A stretch of 64,000 bases of DNA from RI-92 sp037384645 (GCA_037384645.1 JARRNT010000041.1:4918-68917), one strand, 5' to 3'; shown: positions 7,826 through 17,178, counted from the first letter of the stretch. The notes: generated by a model not told the origin, from the letters alone. Numbers and translations: made by a program.

Positions 7826-10800
7826 TCAGGTCTTTTCAGGCGGTGTCTGGCTGCGCGACTCATTCGCGTCGCTGCCGCTCTTGTCACCCATAAGCCGGCG
7901 CACTACCACGTAGAACACCGGCACAAACAACACACCGAGGGCGGTGGCACCGAACATCCCGCCCATCACGCCGGTGCCGATGGCGTGACGACTGTTGGCG
8001 CCGGCCCCGGTAGACACCGCCAGCGGCAACACGCCGAGAATAAACGCAATCGAGGTCATGAGGATGGGGCGCAGACGCAGACGGCATGCCTCCAGGGTCG
8101 CGTCAAACAGGCCACGACCAGCCTGGTGCATTTTGCTGGCAAACTCGATGATGAGGATGGCATTTTTGGCTGACAGACCAATTACCGCGATCATACCCAC
8201 CTTGAAGTAGACATCGTTTTCCAGACCGCGCAGCCAGGTAAAGCTGACTGCACCGAGAATCCCCAGCGGCACCACCATCATCACCGCGGCCGGGATCGAC
8301 CAGCTCTCATACAGCGCGGCTAGAGCCAGGAATACCACCAGCAGGGAAAGACCAAATAGAATAGGGGCGGTTTTGCCGGAAACGATCTCCTGCAGGGACT
8401 GACCCGACCATTCATAACCAATGCCCGCCGGCAGATCCTTTTTCACGATATTCTCCATGGCCGCCATGGCTTCACCGGAACTACGGCCAGGCGCGGCACC
8501 GCCCACGATCTGAATGGCATTATAGCCGTTATAGTGGCTGACAGCCGGTGGCGCAATCGTCCAGCTGGGCGTGACCACGCTATTGAGCGGCACCATGTGA
8601 TCGATCCCGCCTTTACTGCTGTGAATGAAATAATGACTGAGGTCACCCGGGCGTGCGCGGTATGCTGTATCGGCCTGCAATAACACCTTGAGCACACGGC
8701 CCTGGTAATTGAAATCGTTAGCATAGACCGGGGCCAGCATCAGGTTAATGGTATTATAAATGTCGCTCAGCTTTAGCCCCATGGACAGGGCCTTGACCCG
8801 ATCCACGTGCAGATGCAATTCCGGTGAATCTGGTAATTGATTGGGCCGTACCCCTGACAGCACCGGGTTTTTCCTGGCCGCACCGAGCAGCATATGACTG
8901 GCCTCAACCAGTTTTTTGTAACCGGCCCCGGCACGGTCTTCCAGCTGGAAATCAAAACCACCGAAGCGGCCAAGCCCACGTACAGTCGGCAGGTTAACCA
9001 CGAAAATCCTCGCGCCCTTGATCTGTTGCAGGGCCCCGTTCGCCCATTGGATCACGGCATCCGCGTGCTCGCTGGCCCTGGTTCGTTGGCTCCAGTTCTT
9101 GAGCCGGATAAAGCCAAGACCGACGTTCTCACCCTGGCCGACGAAACTGAAGCCGGCCACGTCGAGCACCTTGTCGACTGCCGGGTTCTTCAACATGATC
9201 TTTTCCATTTGCCGTAAGACCTTGCCGGTCCGCGCTATAGTGGCACCCGCTGGCAGTTGCACAATGGCGAGACAGTAACCTTGATCCTCCTGCGGCAGAA
9301 AACTGGTCGGCAGGCGGGTAAAGATAAATCCGGCCAGCACCACCAGCACGGCAAACGCGACCATCCAGCGCGGGGTATGCCGAATTGACCTGGCAACCTG
9401 TCGCAGGTAAGCCGCGGTCATCCCGTTATAAAAGCGATTAAAACCCCGTAAAAAAGCATTGGGCTCGCCATGTGTCGGTTTGAGCAGGCTGGCGCATAGT
9501 GCTGGCGTAAAGCTCAGTGCCATGGTGGCGGAGATCGCCATGGAAATGGCAATCGTCAGTGAGAACTGGCGATAGATGGCGCCGACACTGCCACCGACCA
9601 GAGCAATAGGAATAAATACCGCGGCTAGAACCGTGGTCATGGCCACGATGGCACCGGAGATCTGGCCCATGGCCTTGCGTGCGGCTTCCCTGGGCGGTAA
9701 ACCTTCTTCGGTCATGATGCGTTCGACGTTTTCCACCACCACGATAGCATCGTCCACCACCAGGCCGATCGCCAGCACCAGCGCAAACAGACTGAGCACG
9801 TTGATCGAGAAACCAACCAGGTACATGCCGGCAAAGGCACTGGTCAGGGCCACCGGCACCACCAGGGTCGGGATCAGGGTCGCACGCAGGTTTTGCAGGA
9901 ACAACAGGATCACCAGGAAGACCAGGATAACCGCGGCAATAAGAGTGTAGAGTACTTCGTGGATCGAGATACTCACGAACTGGGTACTGTCGTAAGGCAC
10001 AAACCAGCTAACCCCGGCCGGAAAGTATTGCGACAGATCTTTCATCTTGGCGCGCACGGCATCGGCCACCTCCAGGGCATTCGCACCGGGACCAAGCATA
10101 ATCGCCATACCCGCAATCGGTTCACCGTTGACGTGAACATCGTGACCGTAGGACGCCGCACCCAGGGCAATGCGGGCCACGTCACGCAGACGTACCGTGC
10201 TGCCATCGGGATTGGCACGCAGAATAATATTCTTGAACTGATCCGGACTGGTAAAGCGAGATGACGAAGTCACTGAAGCAGTAAAACCCTGACCCGGTAA
10301 CGCCGGTTCACCGCCAATGACACCGGCCGCAATCTGCACGTTTTGCGCACGTACGGCGTCGAGGACCTGCGAGGCACTCAGGCCATAACCGCGCAGCTTG
10401 TCCGGGTTGAGCCAGATGCGCATGGCATAAGCTGACCCAAACAGACGAACATCACCCACCCCAGACAAACGCTGGATGGGATTCTCTACCTGCGCCGCAA
10501 TGACGTTATTCAGCGCATAGGTATCGAGATTGTGCTTATCGGATTTGAGCGCAACCACCATTAAAAAATCGGTGTTGGCCTTGGCCACGGTAATCCCGTT
10601 CTCGATCACCTGCTGCGGCAACCGGCTTTCCGCCACGTTAACCTGGTTCTGTACCTGAACCTGGGCAATATCCGGATCGGTACCGGTCTTGAAGGTCAGG
10701 GTAATCGTCACCGATCCGTTAGAACGTGACGTTGAATCGAAATACAGCAGGTTATCAATTGACGTCAGCTGTTGCTCGATCACCGAGGTCACTGATTTCT

Positions 10801-10972
10801 CGATCACCTGGGCACTGGCACCGGGGTAACTGGTGTTGATACTGACCTGGGGCGGTGCAATCGGTGGATAGGCCGTTACCGGCAGATTGAAAATGGCGAT
10901 AGTACCGGCCAGGGTAATCAGGATCGCCATGACCCAGGCGAAGATTGGCCGATCGATAAAAAATCCCGACAT
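7826..10972 (-). CDS. RND-family multidrug efflux permease (AcrB/MexB type, HAE-1)
   Basis: Inner-membrane RND pump of 1048 residues, essentially the AcrB length. It begins MSGFFIDRPIFAWVMAI and has twelve expected helices in two repeats. The TM4 proton-relay aspartate pair is present (LAIGLVVDDAIVVVENV), as are the R..E helix and the second-half GLSAKNAILIIEFA segment with its lysine. Start 10972 is chosen because a GAGGAG motif lies 7 nt upstream; the open frame further upstream overlaps the adaptor gene. It is the second gene of a two-gene operon. By family it expels hydrophobic compounds, antibiotics, dyes or detergents with proton antiport; specificity cannot be read. Confidence 0.93.
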   Translation of the reverse strand: MSGFFIDRPIFAWVMAILITLAGTIAIFNLPVTAYPPIAPPQVSINTSYPGASAQVIEKSVTSVIEQQLTSIDNLLYFDSTSRSNGSVTITLTFKTGTDPDIAQVQVQNQVNVAESRLPQQVIENGITVAKANTDFLMVVALKSDKHNLDTYALNNVIAAQVENPIQRLSGVGDVRLFGSAYAMRIWLNPDKLRGYGLSASQVLDAVRAQNVQIAAGVIGGEPALPGQGFTASVTSSSRFTSPDQFKNIILRANPDGSTVRLRDVARIALGAASYGHDVHVNGEPIAGMAIMLGPGANALEVADAVRAKMKDLSQYFPAGVSWFVPYDSTQFVSISIHEVLYTLIAAVILVFLVILLFLQNLRATLIPTLVVPVALTSAFAGMYLVGFSINVLSLFALVLAIGLVVDDAIVVVENVERIMTEEGLPPREAARKAMGQISGAIVAMTTVLAAVFIPIALVGGSVGAIYRQFSLTIAISMAISATMALSFTPALCASLLKPTHGEPNAFLRGFNRFYNGMTAAYLRQVARSIRHTPRWMVAFAVLVVLAGFIFTRLPTSFLPQEDQGYCLAIVQLPAGATIARTGKVLRQMEKIMLKNPAVDKVLDVAGFSFVGQGENVGLGFIRLKNWSQRTRASEHADAVIQWANGALQQIKGARIFVVNLPTVRGLGRFGGFDFQLEDRAGAGYKKLVEASHMLLGAARKNPVLSGVRPNQLPDSPELHLHVDRVKALSMGLKLSDIYNTINLMLAPVYANDFNYQGRVLKVLLQADTAYRARPGDLSHYFIHSSKGGIDHMVPLNSVVTPSWTIAPPAVSHYNGYNAIQIVGGAAPGRSSGEAMAAMENIVKKDLPAGIGYEWSGQSLQEIVSGKTAPILFGLSLLVVFLALAALYESWSIPAAVMMVVPLGILGAVSFTWLRGLENDVYFKVGMIAVIGLSAKNAILIIEFASKMHQAGRGLFDATLEACRLRLRPILMTSIAFILGVLPLAVSTGAGANSRHAIGTGVMGGMFGATALGVLFVPVFYVVVRRLMGDKSGSDANESRSQTPPEKT

Positions 10973-10982
10973 GAATAACTCC

Positions 10983-12140
10983 TCAGGACCTGGGGCTCTC
11001 GCCGTGATCCGCTGCCGCGGGCACTGCCTTGGCTGTGGCGCCCGGCCGTACCTTCTGCAGCCCGTCGACAATCACCTGATCACCGTCCAGCTTGCCGGTC
11101 ACGATCCAGTTTTTACGGGTCATGCCATGGGTCTTGATGCGCTGCTCGGCAACCTTGCCGTCACTGCCCACGGTGTAGACATAGGCACCGGCGTTGTCGC
11201 GCATCACCGCCGCCTGCGGGATCAGATAGGCATGGTCCAGGTGACCCATGGTCAGGCGTAACTTGACGAACATACCCGGCAATAACTGGCGGTCCGGATT
11301 CGGCACCACTGCGCGCAGGGACACCGTGCCGGTGTTGGGATCCACCGCCAGGTCGGAAAAATCCAGGCTGCCGGTATGCGGATAAGGCGTGCCATCGGCC
11401 AGCATGACCTCGACCTTGCCATGCGGCTCCTGCATGTCATTCGCTTTTTGGCCACTGGCCTGTTCCAGTTGCTGCAGCTCGGTCACAGACTGGCTGAAGT
11501 TTACGTATATTGGATCGATCTGTTCCACCGTGGTCAATTCGGTGGCCTCGCCCTGACCCACCAGGGCACCTTCTGTGACCAGCGCCCGACCGGCGCGACC
11601 GGCAATCGGTGCCGTGACCGTGGCATAACCCAGGTCCAGTTTGGCCTTTTCCACGTTGGCCTCGGCCTGCTTCACTGCCGCGGCACTGGTGCGTTCGTTA
11701 GCGGCGGCTGTATCCACTTCCTGCGACGAAATCAGATGACGCGCGGCCAGGCCACGATAGCGCTTGGAGATCAGAGCAGCATTGGCCGCATCAGCGCGCG
11801 CTTTCGCCAGTGCTGCTTCCTGGGCGTGCAAGGCGGCTTCCAGCGGCGCCGGGTCGATCTGGAACAGGATCTGGCCCTGCTTGACGTCCGTGCCTTCGGT
11901 GTAGACCCGCTTGAGAATCACACCGGCTACCCGTGCCCGTACCTGTGCGATCCGTACCGCCGCCAGTCGACCGACCATCACGCGTGTCAGCGGCACGGTA
12001 CTGGCGTGCGCAGTCACGACCGTCACCTGTGGTGTCGGCATTTGCCGTTTGCCAGGGGACGAGGATTTACCACAGCCCGTCAACACCACGGTCAGCATTG
12101 CTAACCACGCGAGTTGCAACTGCATACGACGCATCTTCAT
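10983..12140 (-). CDS. RND efflux periplasmic adaptor lipoprotein (AcrA/MexA type)
   Basis: A 385-residue membrane-fusion protein. The N-terminus has a lipoprotein signal ending LTGC at residues 20-23, so the mature protein should be anchored in the inner membrane. Then come the lipoyl/barrel half (VTVVTAHASTVPL...), an alpha-helical hairpin (EAALAKARADAANAALISKRYRGLAARHLISSQEVDTAAANERTS region), the second lipoyl half (LDLGYATVTAPIAGRAG) and the beta-barrel. ATG 12140 has AAGGAT upstream. The permease follows after 10 nt. No TolC-type gene is next to it, so a channel encoded elsewhere must be used. Confidence 0.92.
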   Translation of the reverse strand: MKMRRMQLQLAWLAMLTVVLTGCGKSSSPGKRQMPTPQVTVVTAHASTVPLTRVMVGRLAAVRIAQVRARVAGVILKRVYTEGTDVKQGQILFQIDPAPLEAALHAQEAALAKARADAANAALISKRYRGLAARHLISSQEVDTAAANERTSAAAVKQAEANVEKAKLDLGYATVTAPIAGRAGRALVTEGALVGQGEATELTTVEQIDPIYVNFSQSVTELQQLEQASGQKANDMQEPHGKVEVMLADGTPYPHTGSLDFSDLAVDPNTGTVSLRAVVPNPDRQLLPGMFVKLRLTMGHLDHAYLIPQAAVMRDNAGAYVYTVGSDGKVAEQRIKTHGMTRKNWIVTGKLDGDQVIVDGLQKVRPGATAKAVPAAADHGESPRS

Positions 12141-12537
12141 ATCGGATCCTTAAGACAGCATTAGGCGCGGGGATAGTGGAACACCAGGTGACCTGACAAG
12201 TCATCGCACGATGGCGAAATCCCGGGCGCATGATTTTTAGGATTATTCACACGAAATGGCTATCGTATCACAAGATTTCCAGCCGACCAGCGCTATGTTT
12301 GCGCGCGCCTACCATGCCAGGTTCCGACAGGAAACGGGGATAATTCACCTGTAGATCATGCTGGTTAATACCGGCCGGTCCGGAAAACGTCAATGCGGCT
12401 GACACGTTTTCTTTCCCCAGGTTGCCGGATTTTTGTGCTTGTGGCCAGCGAGTCGGCTATCAGCGTAACCGAATGCACTGGCCGCCTGGATAAATTACCC
12501 CGATTGGACGTACGCGCCAGACAGGTTTGCGCGTACA
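12141..12537. other. 397-nt divergent intergenic region between RND and DedA genes
   Basis: No convincing ORF, tRNA or terminator. It must hold the RND operon promoter (minus strand) and the DedA promoter (plus strand). The only symmetrical element I could pick out near the adaptor start is CAGGTGACCTG at 12185-12195, about 45 nt upstream of the adaptor ATG, a plausible repressor site for the efflux operon. No TetR, MarR or two-component regulator gene is adjacent. Confidence 0.4.
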
Positions 12538-13176
12538 ATGCGGGCCATGATTGAAAAATTCATTTCCCTGCTCAGCGGCTTCATCATCGGCACCATCTCA
12601 AGCATGGGCTATGGTGGGATCGTGCTATTGATGGCTATCGAAAGTGCCTGCATCCCGTTGCCGTCAGAAATCATTATGCCGTTTTCGGGTTACCTGGTAT
12701 ATAAACACACGTTCGGCCTGTTCGCGGTAGCGGTGTTCGGTGCCATTGGCTGCGTCCTCGGCTCATTGCTCGCCTATGCAATCGGCGCTTATGGTGGCCG
12801 TAGCCTGGTATACAAATACGGTCGCTACGTCCTGATCTCCCACCAGGACCTGGCCATGGCGGATCGCTGGTTTGCCCGCCATGGCGGTATCACCGTATTC
12901 GTTGGCCGCCTGTTACCCATTATCCGCACCTTTATCGCCCTGCCCGCCGGCATCAGCCGCATGCGGCTGTTACCGTTTATCCTGTATACCTTTGCGGGTT
13001 CCCTCATCTGGTGTTACGGGCTGGCCTGGATCGGCCTGAAAATGGGTGAACACTGGCATACGCTCGGCGTTTACTTCCATCGTTTCGATTTCGTGATCGC
13101 ACTGATCCTGTTAGCCGGCATCGTCTGGTATGTCCGCCGTCACTGCAAGCATCGCCTCGCATACCGCGAGGAATAA
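12538..13176 (+). CDS. DedA-family membrane protein
   Basis: DedA/VTT-domain inner-membrane protein of 212 residues (209 if the ATG at 12547 is used; neither start has a strong ribosome site). The core shows the family marks: ESACIPLPSEIIMPFSGYL with its acidic pair, RHGGITVFVGRLLPIIRTFIALPAGISRM with the conserved GR..P..R...P.G motif, and a terminal pair of helices. DedA proteins are linked to undecaprenyl-phosphate or phospholipid translocation and to membrane-potential homeostasis. It is the first gene after the RND divergent region and is convergent with ppiC, whose stop is 5 nt away. Confidence 0.9.
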   Translation: MRAMIEKFISLLSGFIIGTISSMGYGGIVLLMAIESACIPLPSEIIMPFSGYLVYKHTFGLFAVAVFGAIGCVLGSLLAYAIGAYGGRSLVYKYGRYVLISHQDLAMADRWFARHGGITVFVGRLLPIIRTFIALPAGISRMRLLPFILYTFAGSLIWCYGLAWIGLKMGEHWHTLGVYFHRFDFVIALILLAGIVWYVRRHCKHRLAYREE

Positions 13177-13181
13177 GCACT

Positions 13182-13463
13182 TCACTCGCTACGCGACGTG
13201 ATCTCCAGCAGGTGATAACCAAACTGGGTGCGAACCGGACCGTGCACGGTATTGAGTTCAGCGGTAAACACGACCTCGTCAAATTCCGGCACCATTTGCC
13301 CTTGCCCAAACTCACCCAGGTCGCCTCCCTGTGCACCGGAGGGACATTGCGAATGCTGCTTGGCAATCTCGGCAAAATCAGCCCCGTCCAGGATTTGTTG
13401 TTTGAGTGCTTCGCACTGCTCTTCGGTCGGTACCAGGATATGTCTGGCGCGTGCTCGTGCCAT
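13182..13463 (-). CDS. ppiC: parvulin-type peptidyl-prolyl cis-trans isomerase C
   Basis: A 93-residue cytoplasmic single-domain parvulin, the same length as E. coli PpiC. The order ARHILV...ILDGADFAEIAKQHSQCPSGAQGGDLGEFGQGQMVPEFDEVVF...GPVRTQFGYHLLEI contains the catalytic histidines (RHILV and GYH), the cysteine in SQCPS and the F/M positions of the active site. Start 13463 is chosen because an AGGGAG motif precedes it and the protein then matches the family length; the longer frame upstream to 13529 is unsupported. Confidence 0.93.
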   Translation of the reverse strand: MARARARHILVPTEEQCEALKQQILDGADFAEIAKQHSQCPSGAQGGDLGEFGQGQMVPEFDEVVFTAELNTVHGPVRTQFGYHLLEITSRSE

Positions 13464-13621
13464 TGTTTGTCTCCCTATATATATAGTATGTCTGGAATAA
13501 GGGTATATTGTAATTGGCCGCCCGTGCAATGGGCAAATTCCGTCCAGTATGGGTATAATACGTCGCGCAGCCGTCGAACCCTGGCTGTCGTTGTGTAATA
13601 ACCCTCCGGAAAGGCAAGTCT

Positions 13622-13948
13622 ATGAAGTGGATAATCCTCACGACCCCCAAAGGCATGTCCCGTTCACCTGATGAGCAACAGAAGATTGATCAGGCGACCC
13701 GGGAACTGGCACTTTACCAGTTCAAAACCTGCCCCTTCTGCATGAAGGTCCGGCGCGAAATGAAACGCCTGTCACTCAATATCGAACTGCGAGACGCCCA
13801 GCACGATCAACAACATCGCGAACAACTGTTGCAGGGTGGTGGCCAGGTGAAGGTCCCGTGCCTGCATATACCGACACAGCAAGGTGAAGACACCTGGTTG
13901 TATGAATCCGATGAAGTGATCAAATACCTGCGCCAGTTAGCGGCCTGA
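13622..13948 (+). CDS. glutaredoxin-like protein with CPFC active site
   Basis: Thioredoxin-fold protein of 108 residues. The redox motif CPFC (residues 38-41) is followed by the cis-proline segment KVPCLHI and the C-terminal helix SDEVIKYLRQL. Compared with classical glutaredoxins it carries about 30 extra N-terminal residues (MKWIILTTPKG...) before the first strand, as in the small glutaredoxin/GST-N-terminal family of gammaproteobacteria. It is monocistronic: GGAAAGG precedes the ATG and a strong terminator follows at 14047. It likely reduces glutathione-mixed disulfides. Confidence 0.87.
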   Translation: MKWIILTTPKGMSRSPDEQQKIDQATRELALYQFKTCPFCMKVRREMKRLSLNIELRDAQHDQQHREQLLQGGGQVKVPCLHIPTQQGEDTWLYESDEVIKYLRQLAA

Positions 13949-14046
13949 ACCCAGAGACCACCGCACACCAACCAGGTAATCCAGGCCCGCTATCACAGAT
14001 TGCACAAGGCCTGACGCCAGCATCACTCTGCGGAACAGACCTGCAG

Positions 14047-14082
14047 CCGCGCTGCGCTGAACCTGTCAGCGCGGTTTTGTTT
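14047..14082 (+). terminator. Rho-independent terminator after the glutaredoxin gene
   Basis: CCGCGCTG (14047-14054) pairs perfectly with CAGCGCGG (14067-14074) over a 12-nt loop and is followed directly by TTTTGTTT. It lies 99 nt after the glutaredoxin stop and is oriented for plus-strand transcripts. Confidence 0.88.
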
Positions 14083-14294
14083 ATGCCTGTGTTTCATACA
14101 GTTGCAGCATTTCGCAACGGCATGACCTTTCCCAATGGGCCAGCATCCTGGCTGGTAACATAGGGGACCCGCTTCGCGGCCAGATTTATCTGAGCATCGC
14201 AAATACGCTTCCAGTCATATTCATTTCGGCATATTTGCAATCACCCCGGCCATCACTCACAGTTATACTTAGGCTCACGTACGGAATTAGCGTC

Positions 14295-14318
14295 ACCTGT
14301 ACGTTGGAACAGGTTTTT
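14295..14318 (+). promoter_or_regulatory. attenuator-like hairpin in the ABC exporter leader
   Basis: ACCTGT (14295-14300) pairs with ACAGGT (14309-14314) over an 8-nt loop and runs into TTTTT. It ends only about 25 nt before the ABC ATPase ATG. A terminator-like hairpin placed just upstream of a start codon suggests leader attenuation, although the 6-bp stem is modest. Confidence 0.4.
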
Positions 14319-14342
14319 GGCCCCCTATGACGAGGAGCAAGC

Positions 14343-15089
14343 ATGCCTGCTACAGTATTGTCAGTGACATCGCTGAGCAAACAATATGGTAACAAGCATG
14401 CTGTTAGCTCCGTATCATTTGATATTGCTCAGAATGAGATCGTCGGCCTGCTTGGTCCAAACGGGGCGGGTAAGACAACCACCATCAACATGATCCTCGG
14501 GGTGCTCTCTCCCACGACCGGCACAGTACAGATCGAGGGCATCGACCTCGCGAAAAATCGCAGTGAGGCCCTGGCCCATACCAATTTCACGACAACCTAT
14601 GCGCCACTACCGGGCAACCTCACCGTTGCCCAGAATCTGCGGTTTTTCGGCATGCTCTACAATGTCACCGAACTGAGCGGGACCATTGACAAATTACTCG
14701 CCCAGTTCGACCTGGAGCAGTTCCGTCACGTCAAGGTCGGCCTGCTCTCCTCGGGTGAACAGGCCAGGGTGTCGCTGGCCAAGGCCATGCTGAACCGTCC
14801 GCGTCTGCTGCTGCTGGATGAACCTACAGCATCACTCGATCCCCATGTCGCCAGTGAAATTCGTGAAACAATCTGTAACTTTGCCCGGCAGGAAGGAGTT
14901 GGTGTGCTGTGGACCTCGCATAACATGTATGAGGTGGAAAAAGTCTGCGACCGGGTGCTGTTTCTGTCCCATGGCAGAATCCTGCTCAGCGGCGATCCGA
15001 AAACACTGCCACAGGCACACGGCGAGCACAGTCTGGAAGCACTGTTCATCAAGCTGGCACGCGAACCCCTGATACCGATGGAAACCTGA
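14343..15089 (+). CDS. ABC-2 exporter ATP-binding protein
   Basis: A 248-residue nucleotide-binding subunit. Walker A is GPNGAGKTTT (about residues 39-48), the signature is LSSGEQARVSLAKAM, Walker B is LLLLDEPTASLDP and the switch histidine is in TSHNM. It resembles the NodI/DrrA/CcmA-type ATPases that drive ABC-2 exporters. GAGGAGC precedes the ATG. The permease follows after 4 nt, giving a simple two-gene export operon. The substrate (drug, polysaccharide or lipid) cannot be told from sequence. Confidence 0.9.
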   Translation: MPATVLSVTSLSKQYGNKHAVSSVSFDIAQNEIVGLLGPNGAGKTTTINMILGVLSPTTGTVQIEGIDLAKNRSEALAHTNFTTTYAPLPGNLTVAQNLRFFGMLYNVTELSGTIDKLLAQFDLEQFRHVKVGLLSSGEQARVSLAKAMLNRPRLLLLDEPTASLDPHVASEIRETICNFARQEGVGVLWTSHNMYEVEKVCDRVLFLSHGRILLSGDPKTLPQAHGEHSLEALFIKLAREPLIPMET

Positions 15090-15093
15090 AGCC

Positions 15094-15897
15094 ATGCGAC
15101 TCAGACACGTCACCGCCATTTTATTGCGACAGTATTACCTGATGCGTGGCAGCATTGCGCGCCTGTTGCCCCTGTTTGCCTGGGTCGCGGTCGATATCCT
15201 GTTATGGGGGTTCATTACCCGCTATCTCAACTCGGTCGCACAGGCCAGTTTCAATTTCGTACCGGTGTTACTCGGCGCCGTATTGCTTTGGGATTTTTTT
15301 ACCCGCGTCATGCAGGGCGTGACCACCTCTTTCCTGGAAGACGTCTGGTCACGCAGTTTCCTGAACCTGTTTGCCACACCGCTTTCGATTACCGAGTATG
15401 TCGGTGGCCTGGTGCTGACCAGCGTAGTCACCAGTCTTATTGGCCTGGTGGTGATGCTGATCCTGGCTACCAGCATTTTTGGCCTGTCCTATCTCGGTTT
15501 CGGTCTACTGTTAATACCCTACCTGCTGATTCTGTTTATGTTCGGGATTGCCCTGGGAATAGCCGGAACGGCCCTGGTGCTACGGCTGGGACCGGCCTCG
15601 GAATGGTTTATCTGGCCGATCCCGGCCATGATCTCACCGTTTGTCGGGGTGTTTTATCCCTTATCGACTTTGCCGGTCTGGATGCAATACATCGCGCACC
15701 TGTTACCCCCCTCTTACGTATTTGAAGGCATGCGGGCTATCATCCTGGGCAAACCGCATTCCATCCTGCTGTTGTTGTGGGGAATCGGCCTGGCCTGTTT
15801 ATATATCCTGATGGCCGCATGGTTTTTCAGCCGCGTGTATCGCCATGCAGTACGTACCGGATTACTGGCACGCTACAGCGCCGAGAGTGTAAGTTGA
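15094..15897 (+). CDS. ABC-2 type exporter permease
   Basis: A 267-residue polytopic membrane protein with six predicted helices. The ABC-2 signature region is visible: PISPFVGVFYPLSTLPVWMQYIAHLLPPSYVFEGMRAI (in pieces), with the amphipathic N-terminal MRLRHVTAILLRQYYLMRGS. It pairs with the ATPase 4 nt upstream. Closest in form to NodJ/DrrB-like permeases. It is convergent with the aldolase-like gene 12 nt downstream, with no obvious terminator between them. Confidence 0.88.
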   Translation: MRLRHVTAILLRQYYLMRGSIARLLPLFAWVAVDILLWGFITRYLNSVAQASFNFVPVLLGAVLLWDFFTRVMQGVTTSFLEDVWSRSFLNLFATPLSITEYVGGLVLTSVVTSLIGLVVMLILATSIFGLSYLGFGLLLIPYLLILFMFGIALGIAGTALVLRLGPASEWFIWPIPAMISPFVGVFYPLSTLPVWMQYIAHLLPPSYVFEGMRAIILGKPHSILLLLWGIGLACLYILMAAWFFSRVYRHAVRTGLLARYSAESVS

Positions 15898-15909
15898 TCC
15901 TGCTTTCAT

Positions 15910-17178
15910 TCAGGCAGCACTGCTCTTGCCGGTCTCTCCCGCAACCGAATCATCGCCGGCCATAACCCCCTGTCTCGCCTCTGCCAGTTCTGCCGTGTCC
16001 TGATGCAGCGGCGACTGCATTGACGTCGTGAGATGAAAGTCAATTGACATGCGTGACGGCGCGATAGGCCGAAACAGTTCATCCGCAAACTTTTTGTGCG
16101 CGGGGTGCTCACGATAGGAGTCGATGACGGCGGCATGGACAAACCGCACCAGCCAGCAGAACTGGTAGGCTGCACCCGAAGTAATCGCCTGTCCTGTATA
16201 CACGTAACGTACGCCGGGAATCTTGCTCAATACCTCGCGTCCTTCAGCCAGTACCTTTGCGGTATCCAGCTTACCATCTGATTCCACGTTAAATACGATA
16301 ACGTGTTCCACCGGCTCCCAGGGCGGGCAATCCGCCAGCACCTCGGCAGCGCGTTCTGCGCAGCCGATTGATCGGATACATTCCTGCACAAATTCCTGCA
16401 GCTCATCGCGGCGCTGACCCTGAAGGTCCTGCTTATCGAGCTTGTCGTGCGTACTCATTTGTCCGCTTGTAGCATCTTCCAGCGTGAAATGTACGGCGGC
16501 AACACCCCAGGCCACGAATGAACGCAGGTCATCCTGTTGCAAGGCATTGGCGCCATAAACAACCAGCGGGACTGACACCGCCACATTGACGCGGTCAAAA
16601 TATTGCCGGGCGACATCGGATTTTTTCAGCGGGCCTGGCCCCGGTTCAACAACCAGGGCAATAGAATCAACCCCGGTTCGTTGGACAAAGTCATCAATCG
16701 CCTCAGCGGATGGCGGTTCGGATTCCGTCTTCGCAGACGCAGCCTGATCGTTCCATTCCGCCGGGAGTAAACCGATCATAGCTTCAAGCGGAATTCCACA
16801 GGCACCGGTCATGTCACCGATTTGCCGGATCAGGACCTGCTTGTCTGGCCAGGTCAGCTGTGTCACGTCCACCGCGATGCCATTACAACCATCGCGTATT
16901 GCCAGCTCGCTTATGCCCAGTTCAGCCGCGTATTCGTAGCGCAAGCCCACCGGCACGCTCGCATGTCGTGCCACATGTTCCGCCGCAGCCAGCAGTGCAC
17001 CGAACTGCACAGCCGGCGTCCCGCGATGACTGATACCAAGCATGACGGGCGACCGGCATGCCTCAGCTGCCGTAATAACGGCGTCCAGCTCATCCAGGTT
17101 AGAGACCGCAAATCCACCCAGGGCATAACCCTGGCGTCTGGCGTGATGTAACATGTCTCTGATATTTACAAGTGGCAT
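15910..17178 (-). CDS. class II aldolase-fold protein without metal ligands, fused to a Dabb domain
   Basis: A 422-residue two-part protein. Residues 1 to about 250 follow the ketose-bisphosphate aldolase (FbaA/KbaY) pattern: GGFAVSNLDELDAVITAAE, SPVMLGISHRG, GIPLEAMIG, FVQRTGVDSIAL, VPLVVYGAN. The catalytic and metal positions are changed. The HLDH motif reads RYEY (residues 80-83), the GTAHG histidine is Pro181 and the LHG histidine is Tyr208. Residues about 288-385 (VEHVIVFNVE...SKIPGVRYV...VIDSYREHPAHKKFADELF) look like a Dabb (stress-responsive alpha/beta barrel) domain. ATG 17178 has AAGGAGAA upstream. It cannot be a normal zinc aldolase; a binding or different enzymatic role is inferred. 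Confidence 0.78.
   Translation of the reverse strand: MPLVNIRDMLHHARRQGYALGGFAVSNLDELDAVITAAEACRSPVMLGISHRGTPAVQFGALLAAAEHVARHASVPVGLRYEYAAELGISELAIRDGCNGIAVDVTQLTWPDKQVLIRQIGDMTGACGIPLEAMIGLLPAEWNDQAASAKTESEPPSAEAIDDFVQRTGVDSIALVVEPGPGPLKKSDVARQYFDRVNVAVSVPLVVYGANALQQDDLRSFVAWGVAAVHFTLEDATSGQMSTHDKLDKQDLQGQRRDELQEFVQECIRSIGCAERAAEVLADCPPWEPVEHVIVFNVESDGKLDTAKVLAEGREVLSKIPGVRYVYTGQAITSGAAYQFCWLVRFVHAAVIDSYREHPAHKKFADELFRPIAPSRMSIDFHLTTSMQSPLHQDTAELAEARQGVMAGDDSVAGETGKSSAA

Noticed and set aside
11376..12104. A 242-codon plus-strand frame antisense to the RND adaptor
   Set aside because: Histidine- and glycine-rich composition with no motif; the adaptor gene on the other strand is clear.
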